A stretch of 37,745 nucleotides of DNA from Okeania sp. SIO3I5 (GCF_010672085.1 NZ_JAAHHT010000075.1:1-37745); one strand, 5' to 3'. Positions 7,953 through 17,231 are shown, counted from the stretch's first letter. The notes: a model not told the origin generated them from the sequence alone. Numbers and translations are program-made.

Positions 7953-9075
7953 ATGGAAGTATTAGACATTAAACGAGAAATAGAAAATTTGTCCTCTCGC
8001 CTGGGAACAACCCAGGACTATCTTTGACATTCCGGCACTAAAAGCAAAAATCCAAGATTTAGAACAAATTGCAGCTCAACCAGAATTTTGGGAAGACCAA
8101 ACGACGGCACAAAATACTCTGCAAGAACTTAACGATCTGAAGTCTCATCTCCAGCAATATCAACAATGGCAAAATAATCTGGAAGATACTAGGGCGATCG
8201 TTGAGTTATTGGAACTAGAAACAGATGAATCTTTACTTGCAGAAGCGAATTTGACAATTTCTAATCTCAACTGCGAGTTAGATCAATGGGAGTTGCAGCA
8301 ATTATTATCCGGTCTCTATGACCAAAATGGAGCAGTTGTCACTATTAATGCTGGTGCAGGAGGTACAGATGCTCAAGATTGGGCGGATATGTTGCTGCGG
8401 ATGTATACTCGCTGGGGAGAAGACCACAAATATAAGGTGCAGTTGGCCGAAATTTCTGAGGGAGACGAAGCAGGTATTAAGTCTGCAACTTTAGAAATTA
8501 TTGGTCGCTACGCCTACGGTTATCTAAAGACAGAAAAAGGTACTCATCGCTTAGTCAGAATTTCACCTTTTAATGCTAATGGCAAACGACAAACCAGTTT
8601 TGCTGGTGTGGAAGTGATGCCGATATTAGACCATTCTGTAGAGTTGGATATTCCAGATAAGGATTTGGAAATTACTACTTCTCGTGCTGGTGGTAAGGGT
8701 GGTCAAAATGTGAATAAAGTAGAGACAGCGGTACGAGTAGTTCATATTCCAACTGGTCTTGCTGTGCGTTGTACCCAAGAGCGGAGTCAGTTACAAAATA
8801 AGGAGAAAGCTTTGACATTACTAAAAGCTAGGTTACTGGTAATAGCTCAAGAGCAACGCGCCCAAGAAATTGGTGAAATTCGTGGTGATATGGTAGAAGC
8901 TGCTTGGGGTAATCAAATTCGTAACTATGTTTTTCATCCTTATCAGATGGTCAAAGATTTACGGACTCAGGAAGAGACTACTGCCATTACAGATGTGATG
9001 AATGGTGAGTTAGACCAATTTATTGAAGCTTATTTACGCCAGGAAAATCAAATGGTAGAAAGTCAGTCTGCTTAA
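7953..9075 (+). CDS. prfB: Peptide chain release factor 2 (programmed +1 frameshift)
   Basis: RF2 recognises UGA/UAA in the ribosome and triggers hydrolysis of peptidyl-tRNA. The gene is read as 7953-8024 joined to 8026-9075. Codon 25 in the starting frame is an in-frame TGA (8025-8027) within CTTTGAC; slipping +1 at CTT continues as Asp and stays open to the end, giving about 373 aa, the normal RF2 length. An AGGA at 8014-8017, 4 nt before CTT, acts as the internal Shine-Dalgarno-like stimulator. The UGA-recognition motif SPF is at residues 204-206 and the catalytic GGQ at 249-251. This is the classical autoregulatory circuit: low RF2 means slow UGA termination and more frameshifting. The frameshift is expected, not a pseudogene lesion. 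Confidence 0.95.
8014..8028 (+). promoter_or_regulatory. prfB +1 programmed frameshift site
   Basis: Sequence AGGACTATCTTTGAC: an SD-like AGGA, a 4-nt spacer, slippery CTT and the in-frame TGA followed by C. This is the canonical RF2 recoding signal; the frame after the slip encodes the rest of RF2. Confidence 0.93.
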
Positions 9076-9104
9076 TTTAGGTTTCAGTGATCTAGCTTAA
9101 GTCC

Positions 9105-9132
9105 GTAGGGGCGAATGGCCATTCGCCCCTAC
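9105..9132. repeat. 28-bp perfect palindrome, GGCGAATGG/CCATTCGCC type
   Basis: Perfect halves beginning GTAGGGGCGAATGG. Its position just after prfB would allow the RNA hairpin to act as a 3'-end or stabilising structure, but no U-tract follows. Same outer frame (GTAGG...CCTAC) and length as the palindrome at 3043-3070, with a different middle. Confidence 0.8.
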
Positions 9133-9223
9133 ATTTGCTGTATGGACTAAATTTGAGAAGAGTGAGAATGCCTGCGGTAGTAATAAAGCTGAAAAAATTA
9201 TATTATTTCTAAATAATAGTGCT

Positions 9224-9312
9224 AGGACTTACGCGGAACCACCATATCTAGTAGGGGCGAATGCCATTCGCCCTTACACATGGTGTATAATTCCATTTTT
9301 TGCGTAAGTCCT
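9224..9312. mobile_element. MITE-like element, family I
   Basis: An 89-bp element with AGGACTTACGC on the left and TGCGTAAGTCCT on the right. Its centre carries a GGGCGAATG/CATTCGCCC stem and shares the flanking accaccatatctagta segment with the copy at 26796-26886. Confidence 0.75.
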
Positions 9313-9439
9313 GAGTGCTATATTTGATTGCTATTTCCCTATATTCCCAGTCCACCGACTACCCAAACTTTCCTACTCCCTAGCTAAAAGTGTGTCAAAA
9401 TAAAGACATTTTATCCAACCCTGACAATAATATGTCCTC

Positions 9440-10051
9440 ATGTCAAAGGTCTACAGCACTATTGAGCTAATAGATATCTTAGCTGCAGAGCGGCGAGCTT
9501 GTATACAAGGCCAACGTCTTAATTTGGCTGCAACTCCTCGTACTGGAAACCCAGTGGTTGACCAATTTCTCAAACCAGAGGCTTTCCAAAAGTTTACTGC
9601 TTATCAAGATTTTAAAGCTGCTATTCATCGCTACCAAAGAGAATATTTGGTCTCTGGTATTGTGTGGCGACAAGTGACGGTTAATGAGAAAACTATTATT
9701 TTTCCTGTGGTGCATGAACAGTTAATTGCTTTATCGGATGACTTAAAAATTTTGCAGGCAGCAAAGGCTTCTGTGTTAGACTTCTGGAACCAAGTGATAG
9801 TAGGGATGGATTTATATTTAAGCATAAGTCATGGTCGAGAATTTCGCTCAATAGAAATACAGGAGGTTGAAGCGATCGCCCAACGTACAGAATGGGCAAA
9901 TATGCTGAAGTGGGAAAAATCAAATTTTCTGGAGATGCTGTTACAGTTGGGATGGGGAAAACCAGAGTTAGCAGCTTATCGCAGAGATTGGCCTGATTCT
10001 GGTAGTGAGTATGTTCATGCTGTCAAACCAGGAAAACAACCTATTTGTTGA
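9440..10051 (+). CDS. Conserved-looking protein of unknown function
   Basis: A 203-aa soluble protein that I do not recognise as a characterised family. It has no signal peptide and no membrane segment. Sequence is mixed alpha-helical with several aromatic residues (AYQDFKAAIHRYQREYLV, LDFWNQVIVGMDLYL). It carries a HIP1 octamer near 9872, which fits a long-resident chromosomal gene. No clear Shine-Dalgarno is visible before ATG 9440. It is monocistronic and flanked by repeat-rich spacers, so neighbours give no hint of a role. Confidence 0.7.
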   Translation: MSKVYSTIELIDILAAERRACIQGQRLNLAATPRTGNPVVDQFLKPEAFQKFTAYQDFKAAIHRYQREYLVSGIVWRQVTVNEKTIIFPVVHEQLIALSDDLKILQAAKASVLDFWNQVIVGMDLYLSISHGREFRSIEIQEVEAIAQRTEWANMLKWEKSNFLEMLLQLGWGKPELAAYRRDWPDSGSEYVHAVKPGKQPIC

Positions 10052-10683
10052 GATATAGCGCTACTTGAAAAGGGAACAGGGAACAGGGAACAGGGAGCAG
10101 CATACTATCAAAGGGTTTTTCCTAGGTCATGCTGCGCAAACAGGATTTATAACTGTCCTAACCTTTGCTTCGACTGCTATACAGCAGTTTCGTAAATTTA
10201 TGAACTAAGAATAACATCAAAGCTATTTATTCTGACTCTAATAGACATAGGCGTGAAAATTAAAAATAGAATCAATTCTTATCCAGAAATTATCAATTAC
10301 TTCTTCCAGTTAAGAGTTAAGTGTTCCCTGTTCCCTCTTTTCCGGAGAGGTCTAATATTCAAACCAGTACAGATTCTATAGGTGTTCAAATTATACCAAA
10401 TCCGCTTGATTGGACATAAAAAAAATCTCAAATCGTCATAACTACTAAATCTTTGTAATTCTCTACCCTCCTGACTCCTGTACGGGCGATTTCCATTTGT
10501 CATGCTCCTAATTACGCGGAAAGCGACAGCATTCGGAACGAAATCGCCCCTACGACTCCTGACTCAATCAAGACTGAAGCAATCTATAACTGTTTAACCG
10601 GATTTGATATTATAGGTAATTTTCGATATATTTAGTAAACTTCTATTTAAAAGTTCCCTAAAAAAACAAAACACTACATTATC
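10052..10683. repeat. Repeat-bearing spacer of about 630 bp
   Basis: No gene is seen. It contains GGGAACA repeats (10061-10098), a TTCCCTGTTCCCT...CCGGAGAGGTCTAAT segment (10321-10352) matching family IV ends, and a family III-like segment 10391-10614 (left end TTATACCAAATCCG, right end CGGATTTGATATTA) that encloses a 74-bp inverted-repeat unit at 10480-10553. Confidence 0.65.
10480..10553. repeat. 74-bp inverted-repeat unit (GTAGGGGCGATTTC ends)
   Basis: Ends GTACGGGCGATTTC and GAAATCGCCCCTAC are inverted. The reverse complement matches 26929-27000 in both ends and interior (cgttccgaatgctgtcgc, taattaggagcat). It is a dispersed element present in opposite orientation at the two sites. Confidence 0.75.
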
Positions 10684-11055
10684 ATGTCTGTCCAATTTTT
10701 CACCAAAATTCTTTTCAGCACCTTAACTACAGGAATAATCACCATTTTCCTGCCTCAGCCCAGTTTGGCTCAATCTTATGAAAATAATACAGCTAATCCT
10801 TTACAGGATTTACAAACAATAGATAATCCCGATCCTTTCACTGGTTCAGGCGGGATAGATATGTTCGATATTATTCATAACTCCAGACTGGGAGATAACC
10901 GGAATATGAAGGAGTATATGCTCGAACAACGTGACAGTCTAAATGACGCAGCAACACAGTTCCGCAATAAACAAAAGCAACTTATACAACAACCACAGAA
11001 TACTGCTGGTGATACCCCTGCTTCGGCTACAGGTAGTATTGAAAATAATCCATAA
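10684..11055 (+). CDS. Small exported protein of unknown function
   Basis: A 123-aa protein with a typical Sec signal peptide: basic start, hydrophobic core (FSTLTTGIITIFLP) and a probable cleavage after SLAQ (near residue 30). The mature part is about 93 aa, hydrophilic, with a short Gly/Asp-rich stretch (NPDPFTGSGGIDMFDII) and a Gln/Asn-rich, probably disordered tail. No catalytic motif is seen. It should be periplasmic or outer-envelope. It stands alone, convergent with the large RTX-type gene; a functional link is not shown. No strong Shine-Dalgarno is visible. Confidence 0.7.
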   Translation: MSVQFFTKILFSTLTTGIITIFLPQPSLAQSYENNTANPLQDLQTIDNPDPFTGSGGIDMFDIIHNSRLGDNRNMKEYMLEQRDSLNDAATQFRNKQKQLIQQPQNTAGDTPASATGSIENNP

Positions 11056-11119
11056 AAGAGGGAATAAGGAGTAGGGGAAAAAGAGGAGCAAGATGCTCCT
11101 ACTGATCTTTCCCTATTCA

Positions 11120-13975
11120 TTATTCTCTCAGGAAGAAACTATCCTCACCAATAAATGGAGCATTAGCCAGATTAGCAAATTGACCACCACTACCAAATTC
11201 GGCTTCTGTACCATTAACATTGTAGAACAATTGGCCGTTGATCCTGTTGTAAACAATTACTGCTACTGAGGTTTCGGCATCAGAGTCATTGGTAACTACG
11301 GCAAATTCCGCATCTAAACTAAAACCTGTTCCTGAGTCACTAGCGATCGCTGTAAATGTACTTTTATTCAGCAGAATTATATCCCTTCCAGGAACAAAGT
11401 CGGTGATGGTATCTACTCCCACATCTTCAGGAGTAAATTCTTGATTGGTATTGAAAATAAAGCGGTCAATACCTGCTCCTCCAGTAAGAGTATCGTCGCC
11501 AGCACCACCGCTGAAGCGATCGCGACCTTGACCACCAAGGAGAGAGTCGTCACCATTACCACCAAAGAGGCGATCGTTGCCGAGACGACCTTGGAGAGTA
11601 TCATTTCCCTCTTTGCCAAAGAGGAAGTCATTACCTCGACTACCAATAATTTGGTCATCACCACCACGACCATCTATAGTGTCATTACCTGCTAAACCTG
11701 TAATGGTATCGTTTTCATTTGTACCATTGATAATTTCATTTTCAGGAGTACCAGTAATTTGTGTAGCTTGCACTTCTACTGCACCGATATCAACTGCACT
11801 GCCTACAAATCTTAGTTCATCCCGTTGGTCTGTATCAAGGTTGTTGGGATTACTGCCTACATCAATGGCAGGACTATTGGGAAGAGGTAGATGGGTCAAT
11901 GTGGAACCACCATTGTCAGCTAATTCTCCAAGTAGAGGATTGGTAAGACCTGTTTGGTCGTTGTTACCATTGAAGTCATTGATAGCGTTACCTGTACCAA
12001 TAAGATTATTGTCGCCACTGGTAAGAGTATTATCATTTTCTACAGAGTCAACGTCACTGTTAATATTACCAGAGATAATGCTAGAGGTTACAGTGGCATT
12101 GGCGTAAAAGGTGTAGTTACCATTATTCTCATCAATGTAAATAGATGCTGCTTTTTGGAAAATACCACTTCCTAAGTCTGAAGGAGCTTCATTATTAGTG
12201 ATGGTACTATTGCTAATACTAGCTACACCAAGGTTGCCGATACCGCCTCCACCACCGTTGGACGCTGAATTACCACTAATAGTGCTGTTGTTAACAATAG
12301 CTGTAGCACCTAAGTTGTAGATACCTCCACCATAAAAAAATGTTGAATTACCACTAATAGTGCTATTGCTAATACTAGCTGTACCATCTGAGTTTCTGAT
12401 ACCACCACCACGGTTAGCTGAATTATCACTAATAGTGCTGTCAATGATACTAACTGTACCTAAGTTGTCAATGCCACCACCACGACGTTCTGCTGAATTG
12501 TTACTAATAACGCTGTTGCTGATATTGACTGTATTTGAGTTGTAGATACCACCTGCTGTATCTGCTGAATTATTACTAATAATGCTATTGTTAATATTAG
12601 CTATACCTGAGTCGCTTTCAAAACCACCTGAGAAGTTGCCTATACCACCACCGTTGGAAGCTGAATTACCACTAATAGTGCTGTTAGTGATACTAATTGT
12701 GCCTAATAAGTTTGAAGCGCCTCCACCAACACCTGCTGAGTTATCACTAATAGTGCTGTCGCTGATGTTAGCTGTACCTGAGTTTTGGATGCCTCCACCG
12801 TCAAAATCTGCCGAATTGCCGCTAATATTACTGTTACTAATAGTAACGGTGCCATAGTGGTTTAAGATGCCTCCACCAGCAGTATTACTAAAATTACCAC
12901 TAATAATGCTGTCGCTGATATTAGCTGTACCTGTGTTGTAGATCCCTCCACCATAAAATGCTGAGTTGTCACTAATAGTGCTGTTGGTGATATTAGCTGT
13001 ACCTGTGTTGTAGATCCCTCCACCACCATCACTCAAAAAATCTTCTAAATTACCACTAATAGTGCTGTTGTTGATACTAATTGTACCTGAGTTGGAAATT
13101 CCTCCACCAGAACCATTAGTTACAAACCCACCAGTTACCTCGATATTTTCCAATTGTAGAGCAGCATCTGATAAAACATGAAACACCCGATCGCCTATTC
13201 CAGTTTCACCTCCTGCATCAATAACAGCTTGTTCTTCTCCCTCAGAAATAACTGTTATTTCTCCACCTCCAGCAAGAATGTCTAAATCTCCTGTTGCAGC
13301 AGCATCCTCATCACTGCCTGAAATAGTCAAATCATAAGTTGCTCCTGCTGTCAGTTGAATTGTATCATTTTCTGGGGTACTGTTAGCTTCAATAATTGCT
13401 TCCCGCAGAGAAGTCACACCATCACTATCATCTACTACATCATTAGTAGTATCCACCACAATATTTGCCAATACCCCGACATAATTCGCTCTAACTTCCG
13501 GTGTAAATGCTAATGCTGACTTGAGTTGACCGAATATTACTTCTAAATACCAGTTTCCACCTTTGTTAACATTTCCAGTCAGTGTTTCCGAGGCAGCAAT
13601 ATTTGCTCCTGTGAGTTGATGTAGTTGTCGGACAAATTCTTTACCTTCTTTACCACTTGCTACCTGACAACCATAAATTAATATTTCCCCATCAGCAGAC
13701 AAATATTTACCCCACTGCTGAATACTCTCAACATATAGATGAATATTGTCGTTTTTCAGGATACTGTTTCCCAGAGACAAAGCACCTTTTGCGCCATGAG
13801 AAATAATATGAACTGTATTCACATCAAAACATTCACCTAGACTTTGAGATATTTGATCTATACCATTTTGATTTGGTTGTAGGATAACTACTTTTGTCTG
13901 AGGGTGAACCTGTGAGATGAGGCGATCATAATTTTCTACCTTGGAGTCGATGAATAATAGTTGAGTTTGATTCAT
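11120..13975 (-). CDS. Large secreted beta-helix protein: DUF4347, PMP-like repeats, RTX tail
   Basis: A 951-aa protein with modular design. Residues 1-165 are a DUF4347-type domain (LLFIDSKVENYDRLI, VHIISHGAKGALSLGNS, ILIYGCQVASG). A SLREAIIEAN segment (about 190) follows. Residues about 270-640 are tandem right-handed beta-helix repeats of the type GGGIYNTGTANISNSTISGN, as in polymorphic outer-membrane/adhesin proteins. Residues about 760-850 are RTX calcium-binding nonapeptides (GNDTLQGRLGNDRLFGG), and the last part resembles a C-terminal secretion domain. No N-terminal signal peptide is present, consistent with type I secretion through a C-terminal signal. Likely a cell-surface or extracellular adhesin/matrix protein that needs calcium for folding. 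No transporter genes lie nearby. Repeats make assembly and copy-number changes plausible. Confidence 0.88.
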   Translation of the reverse strand: MNQTQLLFIDSKVENYDRLISQVHPQTKVVILQPNQNGIDQISQSLGECFDVNTVHIISHGAKGALSLGNSILKNDNIHLYVESIQQWGKYLSADGEILIYGCQVASGKEGKEFVRQLHQLTGANIAASETLTGNVNKGGNWYLEVIFGQLKSALAFTPEVRANYVGVLANIVVDTTNDVVDDSDGVTSLREAIIEANSTPENDTIQLTAGATYDLTISGSDEDAAATGDLDILAGGGEITVISEGEEQAVIDAGGETGIGDRVFHVLSDAALQLENIEVTGGFVTNGSGGGISNSGTISINNSTISGNLEDFLSDGGGGIYNTGTANITNSTISDNSAFYGGGIYNTGTANISDSIISGNFSNTAGGGILNHYGTVTISNSNISGNSADFDGGGIQNSGTANISDSTISDNSAGVGGGASNLLGTISITNSTISGNSASNGGGIGNFSGGFESDSGIANINNSIISNNSADTAGGIYNSNTVNISNSVISNNSAERRGGGIDNLGTVSIIDSTISDNSANRGGGIRNSDGTASISNSTISGNSTFFYGGGIYNLGATAIVNNSTISGNSASNGGGGGIGNLGVASISNSTITNNEAPSDLGSGIFQKAASIYIDENNGNYTFYANATVTSSIISGNINSDVDSVENDNTLTSGDNNLIGTGNAINDFNGNNDQTGLTNPLLGELADNGGSTLTHLPLPNSPAIDVGSNPNNLDTDQRDELRFVGSAVDIGAVEVQATQITGTPENEIINGTNENDTITGLAGNDTIDGRGGDDQIIGSRGNDFLFGKEGNDTLQGRLGNDRLFGGNGDDSLLGGQGRDRFSGGAGDDTLTGGAGIDRFIFNTNQEFTPEDVGVDTITDFVPGRDIILLNKSTFTAIASDSGTGFSLDAEFAVVTNDSDAETSVAVIVYNRINGQLFYNVNGTEAEFGSGGQFANLANAPFIGEDSFFLRE

Positions 13976-14022
13976 AATTTTATACGGCTTTTCAAGTACA
14001 AGAAAAAAGCATAAGCATACTC

Positions 14023-14121
14023 AGGACTTACGCAAAATATGAAAATATACACCAGATGTAGGGGCGAATGGCATTCGCCCTCGTAGGAATAGCGTGTTGT
14101 CTAAAAATTTGCGTAACTTCT
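14023..14121. mobile_element. MITE-like element, family I
   Basis: A 99-bp element with AGGACTTACGCAAAA on the left and a worn TTTGCGTAACTTCT on the right. The centre has GGGGCGAATGGCATTCGCCC. Its left half (aatatgaaaatatacacca) matches the truncated copy starting at 33747. Confidence 0.7.
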
Positions 14122-14195
14122 AATACTAACACTTATGCGACTGCAACCAGGTTTTTCTTTATTAAAGTTTTATATTTTTCGAGCTAGACATTCAG

Positions 14196-15236
14196 CTAAA
14201 GAATCCACTTTACTGCATTCAACACTCCCTGTTTGACTGCAGAGCGATGAGGACTGCCACCACTAGAGGTTAACACAGTTGCGCGATTAGCTAAATACCA
14301 CTCATAGCTCTGGATCAGCATTTCACTATTAGAATATTGTGGCTGCCAACCCAGCTCTGTATTAGCTTTGGAAATATCAAAATACATTTCTCCACCGTAT
14401 AACATGGCATGATACATTCCCAAAGGAGAAATCCCTAAAGCAGTCGTTGCCTTCATCGCCCAAATAGTCGGTCTAGCTGGTACTCCTTTAACTAGGGAGC
14501 CAGTTTTGGCGTGTTGACAAAGTGCTTCTAGAAGCTCTCGCATCGTACCAAAGCGGTCTGTACCACAGTTGTAAAGTTCAGACCCGGGACGATTTGCTGC
14601 TAAAATACACGCTTCAGCAAGATCGTCAGAATGAACAAATTGATAAAGATTCCCACCTTTTCCCAGAACTGGTACATTATAGCCTTGGCGAATCCACTCG
14701 AACAGAATTTGAAAAATTCCCAGACGACCATGACCGAGCATGGTGCGTGGGCGCACTATTGAAATATCTAATCCCTGCTCAATATACCTTTTGCACAGAT
14801 GCTCACCTTCTAGTTTAGCTTTACCATAAGCTTCTAGTGGCTTAGGTATGTCAGTTTCTGTGACAGGATTTTTCTTAGGTATTCCAAAAATTGAGCTAGA
14901 TGAGGTATAAACAACTTTTTGAACACCGTTTGCTAGTGCTGCTGCTAAAATATTTTCAGTTCCTTGGATATTTACAGAGTTGAACAATTCTTTATTTTTA
15001 GCTAGTGGAACTTGTGCAACGCTGTGGTAAACTACATCTACATTTTTACAGGCAGCTTTGACTGCTTCAGCATCTCGAATATCGCATTGGAATAGCTGAA
15101 CATTGGAGGGGCGATCGGGTGCATCAATTATATCTAGGATACTGCAAGATATCCCTTTTTCAAGTAGTTTTTTTACCAACAGTGATCCAAAATATCCAGA
15201 GCCACCAGTTACCAAAGCAGAAGACATAACATTCAT
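14196..15236 (-). CDS. NAD(P)-dependent extended SDR epimerase/dehydratase (SDR-1)
   Basis: A 346-aa extended short-chain dehydrogenase/reductase. The Rossmann motif TGGSGYFG (G11, G14, G17) binds NAD(P); the catalytic Ser/Thr segment is TSSSS near 111-115 and the catalytic pair is Y137 and K141 (YGKAK). The C-terminal half is typical of sugar-nucleotide epimerases and 3-beta-hydroxysteroid-dehydrogenase-like enzymes; which substrate it uses cannot be told. AGGT lies about 6 nt before ATG 15236. It is in the same orientation as SDR-2, GMC and UbiA genes and probably serves the same pathway, though 0.9 kb of repeats now separates it from them. Confidence 0.87.
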   Translation of the reverse strand: MNVMSSALVTGGSGYFGSLLVKKLLEKGISCSILDIIDAPDRPSNVQLFQCDIRDAEAVKAACKNVDVVYHSVAQVPLAKNKELFNSVNIQGTENILAAALANGVQKVVYTSSSSIFGIPKKNPVTETDIPKPLEAYGKAKLEGEHLCKRYIEQGLDISIVRPRTMLGHGRLGIFQILFEWIRQGYNVPVLGKGGNLYQFVHSDDLAEACILAANRPGSELYNCGTDRFGTMRELLEALCQHAKTGSLVKGVPARPTIWAMKATTALGISPLGMYHAMLYGGEMYFDISKANTELGWQPQYSNSEMLIQSYEWYLANRATVLTSSGGSPHRSAVKQGVLNAVKWIL

Positions 15237-15257
15237 AATTTTACCTCAATAAATAAT

Positions 15258-15352
15258 AGGACTTAGGCAGAGAAACCGGGTTTTTAGGACAAATCGTTGT
15301 TTTGGCAATAAATATCTACGAAAAAACCCGGTTTCTGGGTTTATGTGCGTAA
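15258..15352. mobile_element. MITE-like element, family I (worn)
   Basis: AGGACTTAGGCA on the left and TGCGTAA on the right, with an inner GAAACCGGGTTTTT / AAAAACCCGGTTTC inverted pair as in the copy at 2780-2880. The right end lacks the final GTCCT, replaced by the start of a family III end (AATATCAAAT). Confidence 0.65.
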
Positions 15353-15570
15353 TATCAAATTTGGTTGAATACTTATTATATAGTTTTGGCAGTAGGGGAG
15401 CGAGGGATTGGGGGAGTAGGGAAGATTGAATATTGAAGTCAACTCCGAGAATTATGAACATCATATATTGTATAACCGGATTCTATATCATCCAAAAATT
15501 TCAATAACTATAACGTTGCAGTTTGGGGTCTAACCCCTCAGTGAGTTTTCCAACCCTTCAGGTTGAAGAC

Positions 15571-15677
15571 TTACAGCAGTTTCGGAGGTGCGTGAGGTAC
15601 AAATTTTTATTGCTTTAGTAGATAGGCAAGAAAGATTAGTCTTCTAATGTACCTCACCATCCTAAAAAGTGCTGTAA
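15571..15677. mobile_element. MITE-like element, family II, different centre
   Basis: TTACAGCAGTTTC on the left and AAAAAGTGCTGTAA on the right. The interior holds an inverted pair GTGAGGTAC / GTACCTCAC and is otherwise unlike the family II copies at 2993-3100 and 28703-28810. Confidence 0.6.
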
Positions 15678-15843
15678 TTCTATATTTGGGGGAGATTATT
15701 GATAGAGAGATGGGCAGATTGAATATTAAAGTCTAGATAGAATTATGAACATATATTATATAATCGGATTCTATATAAGTCCTGAATAAATAACATTCAA
15801 CATAATTACTATAGTCTGCGTCATTGCTAGTGTCACTCGTGGA

Positions 15844-15880
15844 AGGAAGCAATCTCCGCGATCCCCTGAGATTGCTTCCT
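15844..15880. repeat. Inverted repeat AGGAAGCAATCTC
   Basis: Perfect 13-bp arms (15844-15856 and 15868-15880) with an 11-nt loop, inside a less perfect outer pair GTCATTGC...GCAATGAC. Repeats of this general form occur in many bacterial genomes; here it is a single copy. Confidence 0.7.
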
Positions 15881-16159
15881 ATCGTCGCAATGACGACTGT
15901 TCAACCAGATTTTATATTAGCCTTTAATGGTCTTGAAAAATAGCTGGTTTTCAGATCTTCATGCTCAAAAAGTGGGGTTGCATAAATGTGGGATGATTTT
16001 AATAATTTTGTGGAATGGGCATCTTGCCCGTTCCCACTTAAATATTCATCCCTTAATTCAGCAACGCCCAAAAAGTTAGTATTTCGGGCAAAAGTCAGGC
16101 AAAAAAATTACTCCCCTACTCCCCCACTCCCCCACTCCTCCACTCCCCTACTCCCCTAC

Positions 16160-17227
16160 TCAAGAAGCAGTTGTATTCTTGTTATCAAACATCCATTTCA
16201 AACTACGACGCATTCCTTCTTTTAAGTCAATCATAGGTTGGTAATTTAGCTCTCGTTCCGCTTTAACAATTGAGCAGGCAATGGTTTTGTTCATTTCAGA
16301 AAGTACATGAATTTTCTGTTGATAAACCCCTATTGCTTGCAAACTCCCATCTACTAACAGGGCGAGTTCACTCACAAAACTCGGCAATTTCAGACGTGTG
16401 TGGCGACAAATTTGATTAAATTCCGTTTCTAAGAGATTTTCAACGGTGTCAACCACTTCATTCATCGTGTAAGGTCGCTCATCTGCAATCCAATAAGTTT
16501 CCCCCTTAGCTGCGGGAGTAATCCCTGCCAAAATCATCCCTTGACAGAGATTATCAGTATAAGCCATCGATCGCAAATTGTTACCATCACCAACAACTGG
16601 GCACTTGCCAGTTCTAATCATTTCAAAAAACAGTGTTTGCCGTGGTGGCTGATAGGGACCGTAAAACCAAGGCGCACGGATAATAACGGTTTCAAGTTTT
16701 CCAGCATCAAAAAATGTCTTAATGGCTAACTCCATCTGCATTTTAGATCGTCCATACCCCATATACGGATTATAGGGAGAGGTTTCATCAAATAGATGGT
16801 CAGAATGAGGATTACAACCACAGGGAGAGTTAGAAGACATAACCACTGCTCGTTTAACCAAGGCACGATGAGCAGATGCCAGAAGATTCTCAGTTCCCCT
16901 AACGTTGATCTGATAAAATTCATCAGTTTTTTGGGGATGAATTATTCCTGCTGTATGAAATAAAATCGCCCCTTCCGCACCCTGACAAAAGCGAGCGCAA
17001 TCTTCTGGGTTACGCAGGTCTCCAGATACCACTTCTATGTGTTTCGAAAGCGCTTTGAGAGATTTCTCATCACTCCCTGGTAACACAAAGCAGCGAATTT
17101 TGAGGTCTTGCTGTGGATGTCGGAGGGCTTCACAGTCTGGTAATCCTGCAACCAGTGCTTTGACTAGACTATATCCTAGCCAGCCATTAGCTCCCGTTAC
17201 TAAAACTAAAGGTGTATCAAAATTCAT
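16160..17227 (-). CDS. NAD(P)-dependent extended SDR (SDR-2)
   Basis: A 355-aa extended SDR. NAD(P)-binding motif TGANGWLG (G12, G15, G18); catalytic Y158 and K162 (YGRSK); the Ser segment is MSSNS near 130-134. The overall form (AGIIHPQKTDEFYQINVRGT, APWFYGPYQPPRQ, DGNNLRSMAYTDN) is like 3-beta-hydroxysteroid-dehydrogenase/epimerase relatives. Its start codon lies 4 nt after the GMC oxidoreductase stop, so the two are almost certainly co-transcribed and probably act in consecutive redox steps on the same product. Substrate not identifiable from sequence. Confidence 0.88.
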   Translation of the reverse strand: MNFDTPLVLVTGANGWLGYSLVKALVAGLPDCEALRHPQQDLKIRCFVLPGSDEKSLKALSKHIEVVSGDLRNPEDCARFCQGAEGAILFHTAGIIHPQKTDEFYQINVRGTENLLASAHRALVKRAVVMSSNSPCGCNPHSDHLFDETSPYNPYMGYGRSKMQMELAIKTFFDAGKLETVIIRAPWFYGPYQPPRQTLFFEMIRTGKCPVVGDGNNLRSMAYTDNLCQGMILAGITPAAKGETYWIADERPYTMNEVVDTVENLLETEFNQICRHTRLKLPSFVSELALLVDGSLQAIGVYQQKIHVLSEMNKTIACSIVKAERELNYQPMIDLKEGMRRSLKWMFDNKNTTAS

Positions 17228-17231
17228 AGGT

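Larger units (their letters stand above)
9076..9439. repeat. Repeat-bearing spacer after prfB
   Basis: No gene is seen. It holds a 28-bp palindrome at 9105-9132 only 29 nt after the prfB stop, and a family I MITE-like element at 9224-9312 that itself contains a near copy of the same palindrome core (GGGGCGAATG/CATTCGCCC). Confidence 0.7.
15237..16159. repeat. Repeat-filled gap inside the UbiA/GMC/SDR cluster
   Basis: No gene is supported. In order: a family I element (15258-15352); a family III-like segment starting AATATCAAAT at 15351; a family II element (15571-15677); an AGGAAGCAATCTC inverted repeat (15844-15880) inside a GTCATTGC/GCAATGAC outer pair; and CTCCCC(A/T)A tandem units (16112-16156) that abut the stop codon of SDR-2. 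The gap appears to have grown by repeat insertion within an otherwise collinear gene cluster. Confidence 0.7.

Noticed and set aside
8025-8027. In-frame TGA in prfB as a pseudogene lesion
   Set aside because: The CTTTGAC context with an SD-like AGGA and perfect continuation in the +1 frame is the normal RF2 recoding site.
11413-12857. Several plus- and minus-strand frames overlapping the RTX/beta-helix gene
   Set aside because: They are low-complexity shadows of the repeated codons of the real gene and have no ribosome-binding sites.
15246-15464. 72-codon minus-strand frame before SDR-1
   Set aside because: It is made of family I and family III repeat sequence and has no domain or ribosome-binding site.
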